From positions 1-18,931 of the forward strand of contig JAVXAN010000018.1 in assembly GCA_036660495.1 (NCBI GenBank): DNA of 18,931 nt, in the 5' to 3' direction. How positions within the stretch are numbered: position 1 is the first letter of the stretch; each line of letters starts with the position of its first letter. This document shows positions 1 through 7,615 of the stretch, one piece after another. A program made the translations under genes and the position numbers. Source of the stretch: JAVXAN01 sp036660495 (GTDB lineage: Bacteria; Bacillota_I; Bacilli_A; RF39; UBA660). The notes below the pieces were generated by a model. That model saw nothing but the letters and a program-made list of their open reading frames with translations, was not told the origin of the DNA and searched no databases.

Positions 1-1808
1 CTGTTATCAACATATATTAACTGACCTTCATAATTATAATAATTATTTTTTATAATTATATAATTTTTATAAGCTTTATACTCATTATTATAAGAAGTTA
101 ATTCGAGTTGTTTATACGACTCTGAAATAATAATATTATCAGAAGCTTCAGACGAGACTTTAACAAGCGGATAATCATCTTCAAATTTAACTTCACCATA
201 GTATTCATTGTTTATTTTATTTCCTTTTTTATTTAATAGAACATATTTATTGTTTTCTTTAACTGCATAAAATATGTTTTTTTTACTTATTGAAGTAGCC
301 ATCTTAACCTTAGAAGAAGCCATGATAATATCGCTATAGATAGTTTTAGTAACTAGCTTACCATCTTTATTTATAACACCATAACCACTATCCGTTTTAA
401 TAATAGCATTTCCATATTCATCAAATTCCTTAGCTTCTAAGTAATGCTCATCACTCAGCAGTTTACCATCTTCATTAATATAATTAAACGTATCATCATT
501 TAGTCTTACTATTGCATATCCATTTTTAAAGCTTGATTCAACTTTTTTAATGTAATCAATAGTATTTAAAACTTCACCACCTTTAACTAAGTTATAATTA
601 GTTTTATGATTTTTGTAATTACTATAAATAAACACGTTTTCCCCATAATAAGTATTTTCTATTAATAATTTTTTTTCAAACTGTTCAAGGCTTTTGGTGC
701 TAATAAACTCGTATGAATAATTTTTAGTTAGTGCTTTTAAAACACCAGTTTCAATTGAATCAATTGTTAAACTTGCATAATCCTCAGACTCTAATAGCAC
801 CTTATTATTTTGAACATAAAAATATTTTTTATTATTATTTTGAGTTTCATAAAATACGTTGTTTTTTTCTGCTGTGACTAAATTTAAAGTTGGTTTAGAA
901 ACTTCAGTTCCATCATTAAGATTAATTACAACCGAAGATGAATTCACTTTTACAACAGCATATCTTTCGTACTTGTTACTACTAACTTCTGATGGAAAAA
1001 CTTCAATTATTTTATTATCCTTATTTGTTGTTTTTACGGTGTAAACTTCTTTACCCATTTCATTAATAATACCAACAACGTCATTTCTTGTAAAAGAATA
1101 ACCCTTACCAACGTATGAAATATTATCGTATTTAAATGGTACTAGAGTTTTTAAAGTTGAAGTTAGAACACCATATTTCAAACCACTTTTTGTTGCTTTA
1201 GAAGCAATTATGTTGCTTTCTGCACGATAAATAGAAAAATAAGTTCCAGTTGGAACAACTTCTTTTCCACCCTTATCAATTATAAGTGGGAGGTTAGAAG
1301 TATTCTTTACAATCGCATAATCTTTAATAAAATTTTCACCATACGTATACTTTGGACTTATTAATTTTTCGCCATTTAAATCAATGTAACCATATTTATC
1401 ATTTTGTACGATTCTAATTGGCTTATTATCTGCTGCATAAATCTTTAAACCACTTAAAACGCTTCCGGTATTTGCAACAAAAAGTTCAAAAATTGCTAAC
1501 ATAAAAATTATTGTATACACCATTGCTTTATGAACAAGTTTTTTGGTTTTAACGTTTTTAATGTTAAAATCCTTAATTGAAGGTTTATACGTAATGATTT
1601 CTTTGTTATTAGCATCAATTTCAGTAATAGTTTCACTATTACTAGCTTTTTCATCTACTAATTTTTTAAACTCATCAGATTTAGAAGGGGCATGATCAGG
1701 TAAAATGGTAAAGTCTAACATTTCATCTATTTCATTAGCAACTTTTTCATCAGCTTCAAAATCTAGATATTCTTCATCTTCTTTTAAAACAAAGTTATCA
1801 TTTTTCAC
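1..1808 (-). CDS. WG-repeat membrane protein, C-terminus cut off by the window edge
   Basis: I followed the minus-strand frame from the GTG at 1808 to base 3 and found no stop, giving at least 602 residues with the 3' end missing. The GTG start is supported by a strong Shine-Dalgarno (AAGGGGG, 7 bases upstream); the nearby ATG is out of frame. The first ~90 residues are acidic and probably cytoplasmic. One hydrophobic segment follows at about residues 94-114 (core MVYTIIFMLAIFELFVA). The rest would be outside the cell and contains degenerate WG-type repeats such as DKYGYIDLNGEKLISPKY, GYGVINKDGKLV and GYAIVRLNDD. WG-repeat proteins are common surface or periplasmic proteins of AT-rich Firmicutes; their function is mostly unknown, so none is assigned. 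It has its own promoter and lies 105 bases downstream of obg. Frame and topology are seen; surface location is inferred. Confidence 0.8.
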   Translation of the reverse strand, partial: MKNDNFVLKEDEEYLDFEADEKVANEIDEMLDFTILPDHAPSKSDEFKKLVDEKASNSETITEIDANNKEIITYKPSIKDFNIKNVKTKKLVHKAMVYTIIFMLAIFELFVANTGSVLSGLKIYAADNKPIRIVQNDKYGYIDLNGEKLISPKYTYGENFIKDYAIVKNTSNLPLIIDKGGKEVVPTGTYFSIYRAESNIIASKATKSGLKYGVLTSTLKTLVPFKYDNISYVGKGYSFTRNDVVGIINEMGKEVYTVKTTNKDNKIIEVFPSEVSSNKYERYAVVKVNSSSVVINLNDGTEVSKPTLNLVTAEKNNVFYETQNNNKKYFYVQNNKVLLESEDYASLTIDSIETGVLKALTKNYSYEFISTKSLEQFEKKLLIENTYYGENVFIYSNYKNHKTNYNLVKGGEVLNTIDYIKKVESSFKNGYAIVRLNDDTFNYINEDGKLLSDEHYLEAKEFDEYGNAIIKTDSGYGVINKDGKLVTKTIYSDIIMASSKVKMATSISKKNIFYAVKENNKYVLLNKKGNKINNEYYGEVKFEDDYPLVKVSSEASDNIIISESYKQLELTSYNNEYKAYKNYIIIKNNYYNYEGQLIYVDN

Positions 1809-1846
1809 GCTACCACCCCCTTATAATTATTTACTACTTTTATTTT

Positions 1847-1874
1847 ATAATAAATAATCTAAAAACACAATCAA
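1847..1874 (-). promoter_or_regulatory. Candidate sigma-A promoter of the WG-repeat gene
   Basis: On the minus strand TTGATT (1869-1874) is followed after 16 bases by TATTAT (1847-1852). It lies between the obg terminator hairpin and the GTG start at 1808, so the WG-repeat gene is probably transcribed on its own. Other -10 hexamers fit this AT-rich stretch too. Confidence 0.45.
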
Positions 1875-1884
1875 AAAACGTTGA

Positions 1885-1919
1885 ACTGTAAAAGAAAAGA
1901 ATAAGTAATAAACTTATTC
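1885..1919 (-). terminator. Probable intrinsic terminator of obg
   Basis: The minus strand has GAATAAG, a 7-base loop and CTTATTC (1899-1919), then TTTTCTTTT. The hairpin overlaps the obg stop codon at 1914-1916. The stem is AT-rich, so termination may be leaky. Confidence 0.5.
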
Positions 1920-3182
1920 TTTAAATTCAAATATTAAATCCATTATCTGAATTTTATCACCATATTTTGCACCCATTTCAACTAACTTCTGATCTATTCC
2001 CATGTTGCGTAGTTTTCTTGCAAACCTGATAGCACCCTCATCAGTAAATTTAGTCATTTTAAATAATTTTTCTACTTCTTTTCCTTTTATTACGTAAATA
2101 TCATTATCTCTATTAATTGTATAAGGTTGTTCTTTCTTAAATTTATATAAAACGTGTGATTCAAAAGCTTCTTCTTCAAATAATGGTTTAGCTTCTTCTT
2201 TATCTAAAACGTCTGCTATTGCAATTAAAGCTTTATCCAAACCTTTTGCATTTATAGCACTTATTTCATAAACTGGTAAATTATATTTTTCTTTAAACCT
2301 TTTTAAATTTTCTTCAGCTTCTGGTAAATCCATCTTATTTGCTAAAATAATTTGTGGTTTCTTTATTAAGCTCTTGTTAAAATCTGCTAGCTCTTTGTTT
2401 ATAACTTCATAATCATCTAACGGATCACGCATCTCACATCCACTCATATCAATAATATGAGCAATAACCTTAGTCCTTTCAACGTGTTTTAAAAACTTAT
2501 CACCAAGGCCTTCACCCAATGCTGCTCCTTCTATTAAACCAGGTAAATCTGCTGCAACAAAAGTCCTACCATCAATTACCCTTACCACTCCTAAATTTGG
2601 TGATAAAGTTGTAAAATGATATGCTGCTATTTTAGGCTTTGATGCTGATATTTTTGACAAGGTTGTTGATTTACCAACACTTGGTAATCCAACAAAACCA
2701 ACATCTGCTAAGAGTCTAAGTTCAACTTTTAAGTTTCTTTCTTCTCCAGGTTCCCCGTGTTCTGAAAAATCCGGAGCTGGATTACTAGCCGTTGCAAAAG
2801 CGGTATTTCCCCTACCACCACGACCACCTGTTGCAACAACAACCTCATCATTTTCATTAGTTAAATCAGCTATTAAAAAACCAGTATCTAAATCTTTAAT
2901 TGTAGTTCCTGCAGGAACCTTAATAATAACGTCTTCAGCCCCTTTTCCGTTTTTGTTTTTTCCAGAACCATTTGTACCCTTTGATGCTTTAATAAGCCTA
3001 TTGTACCTTAAATCAAGTAAGGTTCTAAGCCCTAAATCAACTTTAAAAATAATGTTTCCACCATGCCCACCATTTCCACCATTTGGACCACCAAGCGGAA
3101 TGTATTTTTCTCTTCTAAAAGCAGTACAACCGTCGCCACCAGTTCCCGCTTTTACCTTTACAATAATTTCATCAACAAACAT
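1914..3182 (-). CDS. obg: GTPase Obg (CgtA), 50S subunit assembly factor
   Basis: This is a complete 422-residue Obg GTPase, which binds the late 50S ribosomal subunit and links GTP/ppGpp state to ribosome maturation and, in Bacillus, to sporulation initiation. The glycine-rich Obg domain fills about residues 1-160 (GGPNGGNGGHGG and GGRGGRGN are visible). The G domain follows with P-loop GLPSVGKST, G3 DLPGLIEGA and G4 NKMD. A C-terminal OCT domain covers roughly residues 345-422, which is the length expected in Firmicutes. The ATG at 3182 has a GAGGGG Shine-Dalgarno site just upstream. It follows rplU-prp-rpmA as in Bacillus, but the spo0B gene usually found between rpmA and obg is absent; instead there is a terminator and an extended -10 promoter. 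Assignment is very secure. Confidence 0.97.
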   Translation of the reverse strand: MFVDEIIVKVKAGTGGDGCTAFRREKYIPLGGPNGGNGGHGGNIIFKVDLGLRTLLDLRYNRLIKASKGTNGSGKNKNGKGAEDVIIKVPAGTTIKDLDTGFLIADLTNENDEVVVATGGRGGRGNTAFATASNPAPDFSEHGEPGEERNLKVELRLLADVGFVGLPSVGKSTTLSKISASKPKIAAYHFTTLSPNLGVVRVIDGRTFVAADLPGLIEGAALGEGLGDKFLKHVERTKVIAHIIDMSGCEMRDPLDDYEVINKELADFNKSLIKKPQIILANKMDLPEAEENLKRFKEKYNLPVYEISAINAKGLDKALIAIADVLDKEEAKPLFEEEAFESHVLYKFKKEQPYTINRDNDIYVIKGKEVEKLFKMTKFTDEGAIRFARKLRNMGIDQKLVEMGAKYGDKIQIMDLIFEFKE

Positions 3183-3214
3183 AAAACCCCTCTTTTCTTT
3201 TAAAGATATTACAT

Positions 3215-3223
3215 ATTATAACA
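3215..3223 (-). promoter_or_regulatory. Extended -10 promoter of obg
   Basis: The minus strand reads TGTTATAAT, a perfect TATAAT (3215-3220) with the extended TG motif (3222-3223), about 30 bases before the obg start. No good -35 element is visible, as is usual for extended -10 promoters. It would let obg be transcribed despite the terminator after rpmA. Confidence 0.5.
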
Positions 3224-3225
3224 CA

Positions 3226-3253
3226 AATAAAAAAATTCTACTATTGTAGAATT
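3226..3253 (-). terminator. Intrinsic terminator of the rplU-prp-rpmA operon
   Basis: The minus strand has AATTCTAC, loop AATA, GTAGAATT (stem arms 3246-3253 and 3234-3241), directly followed by a run of T. The upstream arm overlaps the rpmA stop codon at 3252-3254. Confidence 0.7.
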
Positions 3254-3533
3254 ATTTTTCTAAATAAACGCTTGCTTTTTTATCTTCTCTACCCTTACGT
3301 TCGAAACGAACATAACCTGTGATAAGTGAAAATAACGTATGATCTTTTCCCATTCCAACGTTTGTTCCAGGATAAATTTTAGTTCCTCTTTGACGATAAA
3401 TTATTGATCCAGCGTTAATTAATTCGCCATCAGCAGCTTTAGCACCTAGCCTTCTACCTGCAGAATCACGTCCATTTTGAGTTGAACTTTGACCTTTTTT
3501 ATGGGCGAATAATTGAATGTTCAATTTTAACAT
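3252..3533 (-). CDS. rpmA: 50S ribosomal protein L27 with cleavable N-terminal extension
   Basis: The gene encodes 93-residue bL27, a 50S component reaching toward the peptidyl transferase centre. The start is the ATG at 3533, because GGAGGTG lies 8 bases upstream; an in-frame GTG at 3542 lies inside that Shine-Dalgarno region. The product begins MLKLNIQLF followed by [15 protein letters not shown]. This is the Firmicutes form of L27, made with a short N-terminal extension ending in F9 that must be removed to expose the functional AHKKG end. The protease for this, Prp, is encoded immediately upstream. Ends at a hairpin terminator overlapping the stop codon. Family, processing motif and neighbours all agree. 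Confidence 0.97.
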   Translation of the reverse strand: MLKLNIQLFAHKKGQSSTQNGRDSAGRRLGAKAADGELINAGSIIYRQRGTKIYPGTNVGMGKDHTLFSLITGYVRFERKGREDKKASVYLEK

Positions 3534-3546
3534 TAAAAGCACCTCC

Positions 3547-3852
3547 CTATTCTATAATTTTAACGTTTTTTTTATATTCGTTTGATAATTCTTTTAACAT
3601 TTCAAACATGTTAATAAGAATTTTATTAACAATTTCGTCTTTTTTAATAACCCTAATATTAACGTTACCATCTATCTGTTTTACTTCTACCACTTTACTA
3701 TCAAACTTATCTATTAAGTTTACACTTGTAATAACAATAGAACTAACTGATGAACAAACAATATCTTTACCATACTCATCATAATTAGCATGACCTGAAA
3801 CGTTTATTTCTTCAACGAAATTGTCATTAAATTTAATTTTAATTTTTATCAT
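3547..3852 (-). CDS. prp: Ribosomal-processing cysteine protease Prp (YsxB)
   Basis: This 101-residue protein is Prp, the cysteine protease that removes the N-terminal extension of L27 in Firmicutes. The diagnostic block [20 protein letters not shown] is present, with catalytic histidine H21 and cysteine C33 counted from the ATG at 3852. I prefer this ATG to the in-frame GTG at 3858 because that GTG is part of the AGAGGTG Shine-Dalgarno site. It sits between rplU and rpmA, as in Bacillus and Staphylococcus, and its substrate (L27 with the QLF/AHKK site) is the next gene. Both halves of the enzyme-substrate pair look intact. Previously called a hypothetical DUF464-type protein. Confidence 0.94.
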   Translation of the reverse strand: MIKIKIKFNDNFVEEINVSGHANYDEYGKDIVCSSVSSIVITSVNLIDKFDSKVVEVKQIDGNVNIRVIKKDEIVNKILINMFEMLKELSNEYKKNVKIIE

Positions 3853-3860
3853 AAACACCT

Positions 3861-4160
3861 CTAAGCGTTAATTTTTTTAATAACTAACTTAGTATATGGC
3901 TGACGATGTCCTTGCTTTTTATGTGAACTTTTCTTTGGTAAATATTTAAATATAATTATTTTCTTTTGTTTACCGTGTTTCACTACTTCAGCTTCAACCG
4001 TAGCACCTTTTATGAATGGACGACCAATTTTATCATTAGCCATTAGCACTTTGTCAAAAACGTATTTTTGACCAGCTTCTACGTCTAATTTCTCAACGTA
4101 AATTTCTTCTCCAACTTCAACTAGGTACTGCTTTCCACCAGTTTCAATAACTGCTTTCAT
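3861..4160 (-). CDS. rplU: 50S ribosomal protein L21
   Basis: The 99-residue product is bL21, a structural protein of the 50S subunit. It begins [20 protein letters not shown], the typical N-terminus, and ends with the expected basic region ([19 protein letters not shown]). The start is the ATG at 4160, preceded by AGGAGG; an in-frame start 12 codons upstream lies in the leader and would add non-family residues. It is the first gene of the rplU-prp-rpmA operon and is preceded by a strong promoter and a ~100-base structured leader that may respond to L21. Confidence 0.97.
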   Translation of the reverse strand: MKAVIETGGKQYLVEVGEEIYVEKLDVEAGQKYVFDKVLMANDKIGRPFIKGATVEAEVVKHGKQKKIIIFKYLPKKSSHKKQGHRQPYTKLVIKKINA

Positions 4161-4260
4161 AGATATTTCCTCCTTTTTTAAACTTAGACTCACCATTAAG
4201 GTACATACTTGTTTCTTTTAAACCTTTTCTGGGTGGTTGCAGACAAGAAGTCATACAAAC
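4161..4260 (-). ncRNA. Candidate L21 leader (ribosomal protein autoregulatory leader) of rplU
   Basis: From the predicted transcription start near 4260 to the rplU Shine-Dalgarno site there are about 100 bases without a gene, on the minus strand. It contains a small AACC...GGTT stem, a second ACC-TTAA-TGGT stem, and longer-range pairing of ACTTCTTGT with ACAAGT. Many Firmicutes rplU operons carry an L21 leader that controls the operon; position, size and motif layout fit this. The family call rests on memory of its layout, not on a covariance search. Confidence 0.5.
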
Positions 4261-4266
4261 GTTACA

Positions 4267-4295
4267 ATTTTATCATATATATATATATTAGTCAA
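4267..4295 (-). promoter_or_regulatory. Sigma-A promoter of rplU-prp-rpmA
   Basis: TTGACT (4290-4295) and TAAAAT (4267-4272) are separated by exactly 17 bases on the minus strand. The -35 box overlaps the spoIVFB stop codon (4288-4290), and the spacer is an alternating TA run. This lets the ribosomal operon be expressed independently of the upstream mre-spoIVF genes. Confidence 0.75.
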
Positions 4296-5061
4296 ACCTT
4301 TTCTTTAAAACTTCCCTTTCACTATGGTACCTATTAACATCATAAAAGTAATTACTAGTTTGTCTTTTCATTTTTTTTAAATTACTGTTTTTAACATACT
4401 TGTTTCTTTTAAATTTTTTTGGATATAAATACCGTTCTAAAATAAATTTGTTATATAAATATGGAATATCACTTACGTATTTTATTAATGAATCAATTAA
4501 AAAGAATAGAATCATGAAGTTGCTACACTGAACTTGATTAGTACATAAACAAAAAATGAATGATAACAATAAAAATAGTCCAGATATAAAAGAACTGATA
4601 TATAAAGATTTGTTATAAGAAACAAATTTATTTAATATAATGCTTAAAATTTTTGAACCATCAAGTGGAATTATTGGAAGTAGGTTAAAAATTAAAATAG
4701 CATAATGATACTTCTTAATAATTAAATATAACTCATCATTAATTAATTCCTTACTCAATAATAATGTGCATATTACAAAAAATATAATTTGAAAAACAAT
4801 CCCACTTATTGAAATTAAAAACTCCTCAAAAAAAGGCTTATCAATGATTTCATCATAAACAATGTAACCACCACATATTCCAAGTTTTACACTTTTTATT
4901 TTCCATCTTAATATCAATGAAATAATAACGTGTCCCATCTCATGAATTATTATAACTAGAAAAAAACAAATGATATCTTTAAATAAGCCAGAAATTAATG
5001 ATAAAAAAATAAGTAAAACAAAAAAGAAAGATATTTCTACCTTTTTATAAATACTTTTCAT
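4288..5061 (-). CDS. spoIVFB: SpoIVFB-type intramembrane metalloprotease (site-2 protease, M50)
   Basis: From the ATG at 5061 this is a 257-residue multi-membrane-span protease. The zinc motif HEMGH falls at residues 40-44 and the partner motif NLLPIIPLDG near 126-135 supplies the third ligand D134, three residues offset from the B. subtilis positions as I recall them. The FILERY segment near residue 210 also matches SpoIVFB. In Bacillus this enzyme sits in the outer forespore membrane and cleaves the pro-sequence of sigma-K. The start overlaps the end of spoIVFA by 17 bases, and an upstream in-frame start would extend deep into spoIVFA. After FILERY only ~45 lysine-rich residues remain, so the C-terminal CBS domain of the Bacillus enzyme seems missing or degenerate. 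A pro-sigma-K gene lies 7 kb away, supporting the assignment. Confidence 0.88.
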   Translation of the reverse strand: MKSIYKKVEISFFFVLLIFLSLISGLFKDIICFFLVIIIHEMGHVIISLILRWKIKSVKLGICGGYIVYDEIIDKPFFEEFLISISGIVFQIIFFVICTLLLSKELINDELYLIIKKYHYAILIFNLLPIIPLDGSKILSIILNKFVSYNKSLYISSFISGLFLLLSFIFCLCTNQVQCSNFMILFFLIDSLIKYVSDIPYLYNKFILERYLYPKKFKRNKYVKNSNLKKMKRQTSNYFYDVNRYHSEREVLKKRFD

Positions 5062-5665
5062 ATGATAAATACTTTCCAGCTTTTTTAAAAACCAAATATA
5101 GTTTTTTTTCGCAATTACCAACGTACTGACCTTTTTCAACATAATCATATAAAGCTACATTTACCTGAGATAAGTTACCATAAGTTATTTCTAAGCCACT
5201 TTTATCTTGAATTTTAACTATTTTACCATAAACTTCATCATCCATAATTGCAATGACTATTCCTCCTTTAACAAAAGGTATTAAAAAGTTAGACGAAACT
5301 TCAAGACTAAAACCATCATTATACTTTTCAATTTGTTCATATTCAATTTTTTCGTTAAAAACAACTTTTGTATCCTTTTTAAACGCCCCTTTAAAAGGAA
5401 TTAAATCGCCAAGATAATCACTATAAACACTATATATTTTAGCAAACGAAAGGGTGTTTTGATAAACAATTTTTTTAAATTTTACCTTATTTTCATGACA
5501 TTGCCTTATATATATTAAGGATCCTAAAAACAATATTGCCATAATTAAAATTTTTATGGCAAAAAAGAAAAACAATTTATAAAAACGACTTTTTGTTTCT
5601 TTATTATCTTCAATTTTCACTTTGTTTTTCATATGCTTTTTAAATTCTTCCTTAGTTTCTTGCAT
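5045..5665 (-). CDS. spoIVFA: SpoIVFA-like regulator of SpoIVFB (degenerate M23/LytM domain)
   Basis: The 206-residue product has a charged cytoplasmic N-terminus, one membrane segment around residues 30-55 (IKILIMAILFLGSLIYI) and an external C-terminal domain. The C-terminal part (GGIVIAIMDDEVYGKIVKI, ITYGNLSQVNV, VEKGQYVG) looks like the LytM/M23 fold but lacks zinc ligands, as in SpoIVFA. In Bacillus, SpoIVFA anchors and inhibits SpoIVFB until the forespore signal arrives. Similarity is weak at residue level; the assignment leans on topology and on its overlap with spoIVFB. I take the ATG at 5665, with AGGTGA 5-6 bases upstream, over the GTG at 5674 that forms part of this site. It follows mreD directly; minC and minD, normally between them, are absent. 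Confidence 0.78.
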   Translation of the reverse strand: MQETKEEFKKHMKNKVKIEDNKETKSRFYKLFFFFAIKILIMAILFLGSLIYIRQCHENKVKFKKIVYQNTLSFAKIYSVYSDYLGDLIPFKGAFKKDTKVVFNEKIEYEQIEKYNDGFSLEVSSNFLIPFVKGGIVIAIMDDEVYGKIVKIQDKSGLEITYGNLSQVNVALYDYVEKGQYVGNCEKKLYLVFKKAGKYLSYEKYL

Positions 5666-5678
5666 TTTAATCACCTAA

Positions 5679-6153
5679 TTAAAAATATGATTTTTTATTT
5701 TTGGTATTACAAAACACTCTTTTTATTCCAATAAACAACAAATAAAATAAAGAAAAATAAACTGTGTTAATAGCAAGTGATGTTAATAAAACGCTTGAAA
5801 CTTCGCTAATATTAAAGTGATTAACTACTGATGTGTATAATAGCATCGTAATAATATAAATAAAAATTGTAAAATAATAAATGATCAAATTTTTAAAATA
5901 ATTATTTCTATTATTGCAAGTAATGAATAAACTTATTAATCCAAAAATTANNNNNNNNNNACATATCAGTATAAATTAAATCATATATAAATCCAAAGAT
6001 AAATGCTATTAAAACCATTATATTCCTCGAAATTTTATTGCTACTAATAACAAGTGCTGCAATCATAAAAAACGGTATAAATCCCATTATTAAATTAGTT
6101 AGTATCCCTTCTAAAAGCAATGATAAAATCATTAATATAATCGTACTAATCAT
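5679..6153 (-). CDS. mreD: Rod-shape determining protein MreD, interrupted by a 10-N assembly gap
   Basis: Two minus-strand pieces belong to one gene. The N-terminal piece (6153 to 5961) ends FGFIYDLIYTDM, matching the MreD signature FGFLYDLNYT. After the gap a second frame resumes as FGLISLFIT and runs through three hydrophobic segments to the stop at 5679. Ten Ns put the halves out of frame, so naive translation gives a false stop just after the gap. Alignment with Bacillus MreD suggests about 9 missing bases, which would restore one frame of ~158 residues with four to six membrane spans. MreD is a membrane partner of MreC in the elongation machinery. Its ATG overlaps the mreC stop (ATGATTAG). 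Whether the gene is intact in the cell cannot be proven from this assembly. Confidence 0.85.
5951..5960. other. Assembly gap (10 N)
   Basis: Ten consecutive undetermined bases lie inside mreD. The length is probably a scaffolding placeholder: a gap divisible by three (9 or 12) would join the two mreD halves in frame. Confidence 0.98.
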
Positions 6154-6925
6154 TCTTATTATCCATTAAAACACTAACGTATGTTAGATTATTAAAATCA
6201 ACATCAGACTTTACATATACTTTTTTTGAAAGGCCATAATTAGTTACTTCTTCCTTTACAACTTTACCAACATAAATCCCACCATATTTTTCATTATTAA
6301 ATCCAGAAGTTACAACCGTTGTTCCTAATTCGATTTTTTCTTTATCAACTACTTCCGTAATAATAAACAAATTATTTTTACTATCATAATTACTAAGTAT
6401 TCCTGCAATATTATTGTTCTTATTTTGAATTATAACTGATATTTCTTTATTATTAACCATTGTTATTAATTTTACACTACTATATGTTTTTGACGTTTTT
6501 TCAACAAAACCAATTAAACCATTATTATTTATAACTGGCATATTAATCATTATATTATTACTTTTTCCTTTATTAATCCCAACTTTTTCATACCAGGTTT
6601 TTGAAAGATGATTTATTACTTTTGCATTTACTAAATTTGAATTTTCTTTATCTAAATTAAGGCTCTTTCTTAACTCATTATTTTCATATTCTAAATACTT
6701 TACTTTTGCATTAACAAAAGCCTTATTTTCATCATCTTTAGTATAAATGCTTTCACTAATAAACGAGGTAATCTTTAAAACAGTATCTTTAACCAACTTT
6801 TCTGACATAAAATATTTTCGTTCAAATAAAAGTAAAAAAGAACATATAAAAAACAAAAAAATTAAAATTACCATTATTATTACAACACTTCTTTTTCTTT
6901 TTGAGTTATAATTTATTTTTTTCAT
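6146..6925 (-). CDS. mreC: Rod-shape determining protein MreC
   Basis: The ~259-residue product is MreC, the bitopic scaffold that links the cytoplasmic MreB filament to penicillin-binding proteins. A basic N-terminus (KKINYNSKRKRS) precedes one membrane span at about residues 14-36. A coiled-coil follows (around NAKVKYLEYENNELRKSLNL) and then the two-barrel MreC domain, with recognisable pieces such as VNNNGLIGFVEKTSKTYSSV and GTTVVTSG. I prefer the ATG at 6925, 8 bases after AAGG; the ATG at 6931 overlaps the radC stop (TAATG) and lies only 3 bases from it. mreB, normally between radC and mreC, is absent here, so MreC must use an MreB encoded elsewhere or none. mreC and mreD overlap by 8 bases. 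Confidence 0.93.
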   Translation of the reverse strand: MKKINYNSKRKRSVVIIMVILIFLFFICSFLLLFERKYFMSEKLVKDTVLKITSFISESIYTKDDENKAFVNAKVKYLEYENNELRKSLNLDKENSNLVNAKVINHLSKTWYEKVGINKGKSNNIMINMPVINNNGLIGFVEKTSKTYSSVKLITMVNNKEISVIIQNKNNNIAGILSNYDSKNNLFIITEVVDKEKIELGTTVVTSGFNNEKYGGIYVGKVVKEEVTNYGLSKKVYVKSDVDFNNLTYVSVLMDNKND

Positions 6926-6930
6926 AAACA

Positions 6931-7611
6931 TTACCTTTCAAGTGCTTTATTTTCATAAAAGCTATAATAATTATTATTACCAATTATTATATGATCTATT
7001 ACTGGAATTCCTTGAAGAATTCCAATTGAACGCAACATTTTAGTAACATTAATATCATCTTCAGACGGAATTACGTTTCCTGAGGGGTGGTTATGGACAC
7101 AAATAATTGATGCCGCACTTGATAAATAAGCTGCTTTAAATATTTCTCTAGGATGAATTAAGCTTTTATTTAAAGTCCCCTTAAATAGAAGTTTTTTATC
7201 AATTAGACGTTTATTCTGATCTAAGTAAAGACAAAAAAAACATTCTTGCTCTTCTCCACTAAAAACACTTTTAAAATAATTAAATATTTTAATACTACTG
7301 TTAAACTTTAAATTATTATCTAGTTCCTTCTCATAATATACTCTTCTTCCTAATTCAATAGCAGCTAAAAGTTCAATAGCTTTAACAGCTCCAATACCAT
7401 TAATGTTAATTAAATTACCCAAAGTTACCTTTTTTAACCCACTAACGTCTTTAGCCATTTTTAAAACCTCACCAGCCAAATACTTAGCTGAACACTCTTT
7501 AGTACCGGTTTTTAATATTATTGCTACTAAATCCTCAGTTGAAAGATTTTTAGCACCATATTTAACTAATCTTTCTCTAGGTCGTTCATTAATTGGTACT
7601 TCTCTTATCAT
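6931..7611 (-). CDS. radC: RadC/JAB-domain protein
   Basis: The gene encodes a 226-residue RadC-family protein. The N-terminus (MIREVPINERPRERLVKYGA) matches the family start, followed by a helix-hairpin-helix region (NLININGIGAVKAIELLAAI) and a C-terminal JAMM metal-binding domain with HNHPSGNVIPSEDD. RadC was once linked to DNA repair but its cellular role is unsettled. The ATG at 7611 is chosen because the family begins here; upstream in-frame codons overlap the preceding gene. It starts 4 bases after the SPOR-like gene stops and its own stop overlaps the first possible mreC start, so these genes are almost certainly cotranscribed. Position before mreC matches Bacillus, apart from the lost mreB. 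Confidence 0.93.
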   Translation of the reverse strand: MIREVPINERPRERLVKYGAKNLSTEDLVAIILKTGTKECSAKYLAGEVLKMAKDVSGLKKVTLGNLININGIGAVKAIELLAAIELGRRVYYEKELDNNLKFNSSIKIFNYFKSVFSGEEQECFFCLYLDQNKRLIDKKLLFKGTLNKSLIHPREIFKAAYLSSAASIICVHNHPSGNVIPSEDDINVTKMLRSIGILQGIPVIDHIIIGNNNYYSFYENKALER

Positions 7612-7615
7612 AACG

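Noticed and set aside
859..1044. Small plus-strand open frame inside the WG-repeat gene
   Set aside because: It lies opposite a continuous, well-supported coding frame, has no ribosome site and the translation resembles nothing.
2953..3249. Plus-strand 98-residue frame opposite obg
   Set aside because: Its proline-rich content mirrors the glycine-rich Obg domain on the other strand; it is a shadow.
4273..4289. TA dinucleotide run as a microsatellite
   Set aside because: It is the 17-base spacer of the rplU promoter and too short to treat as a repeat element.
5679..5888. Separate 69-residue membrane protein starting at TTG
   Set aside because: The frame continues upstream to the assembly gap and completes MreD; the TTG is internal.
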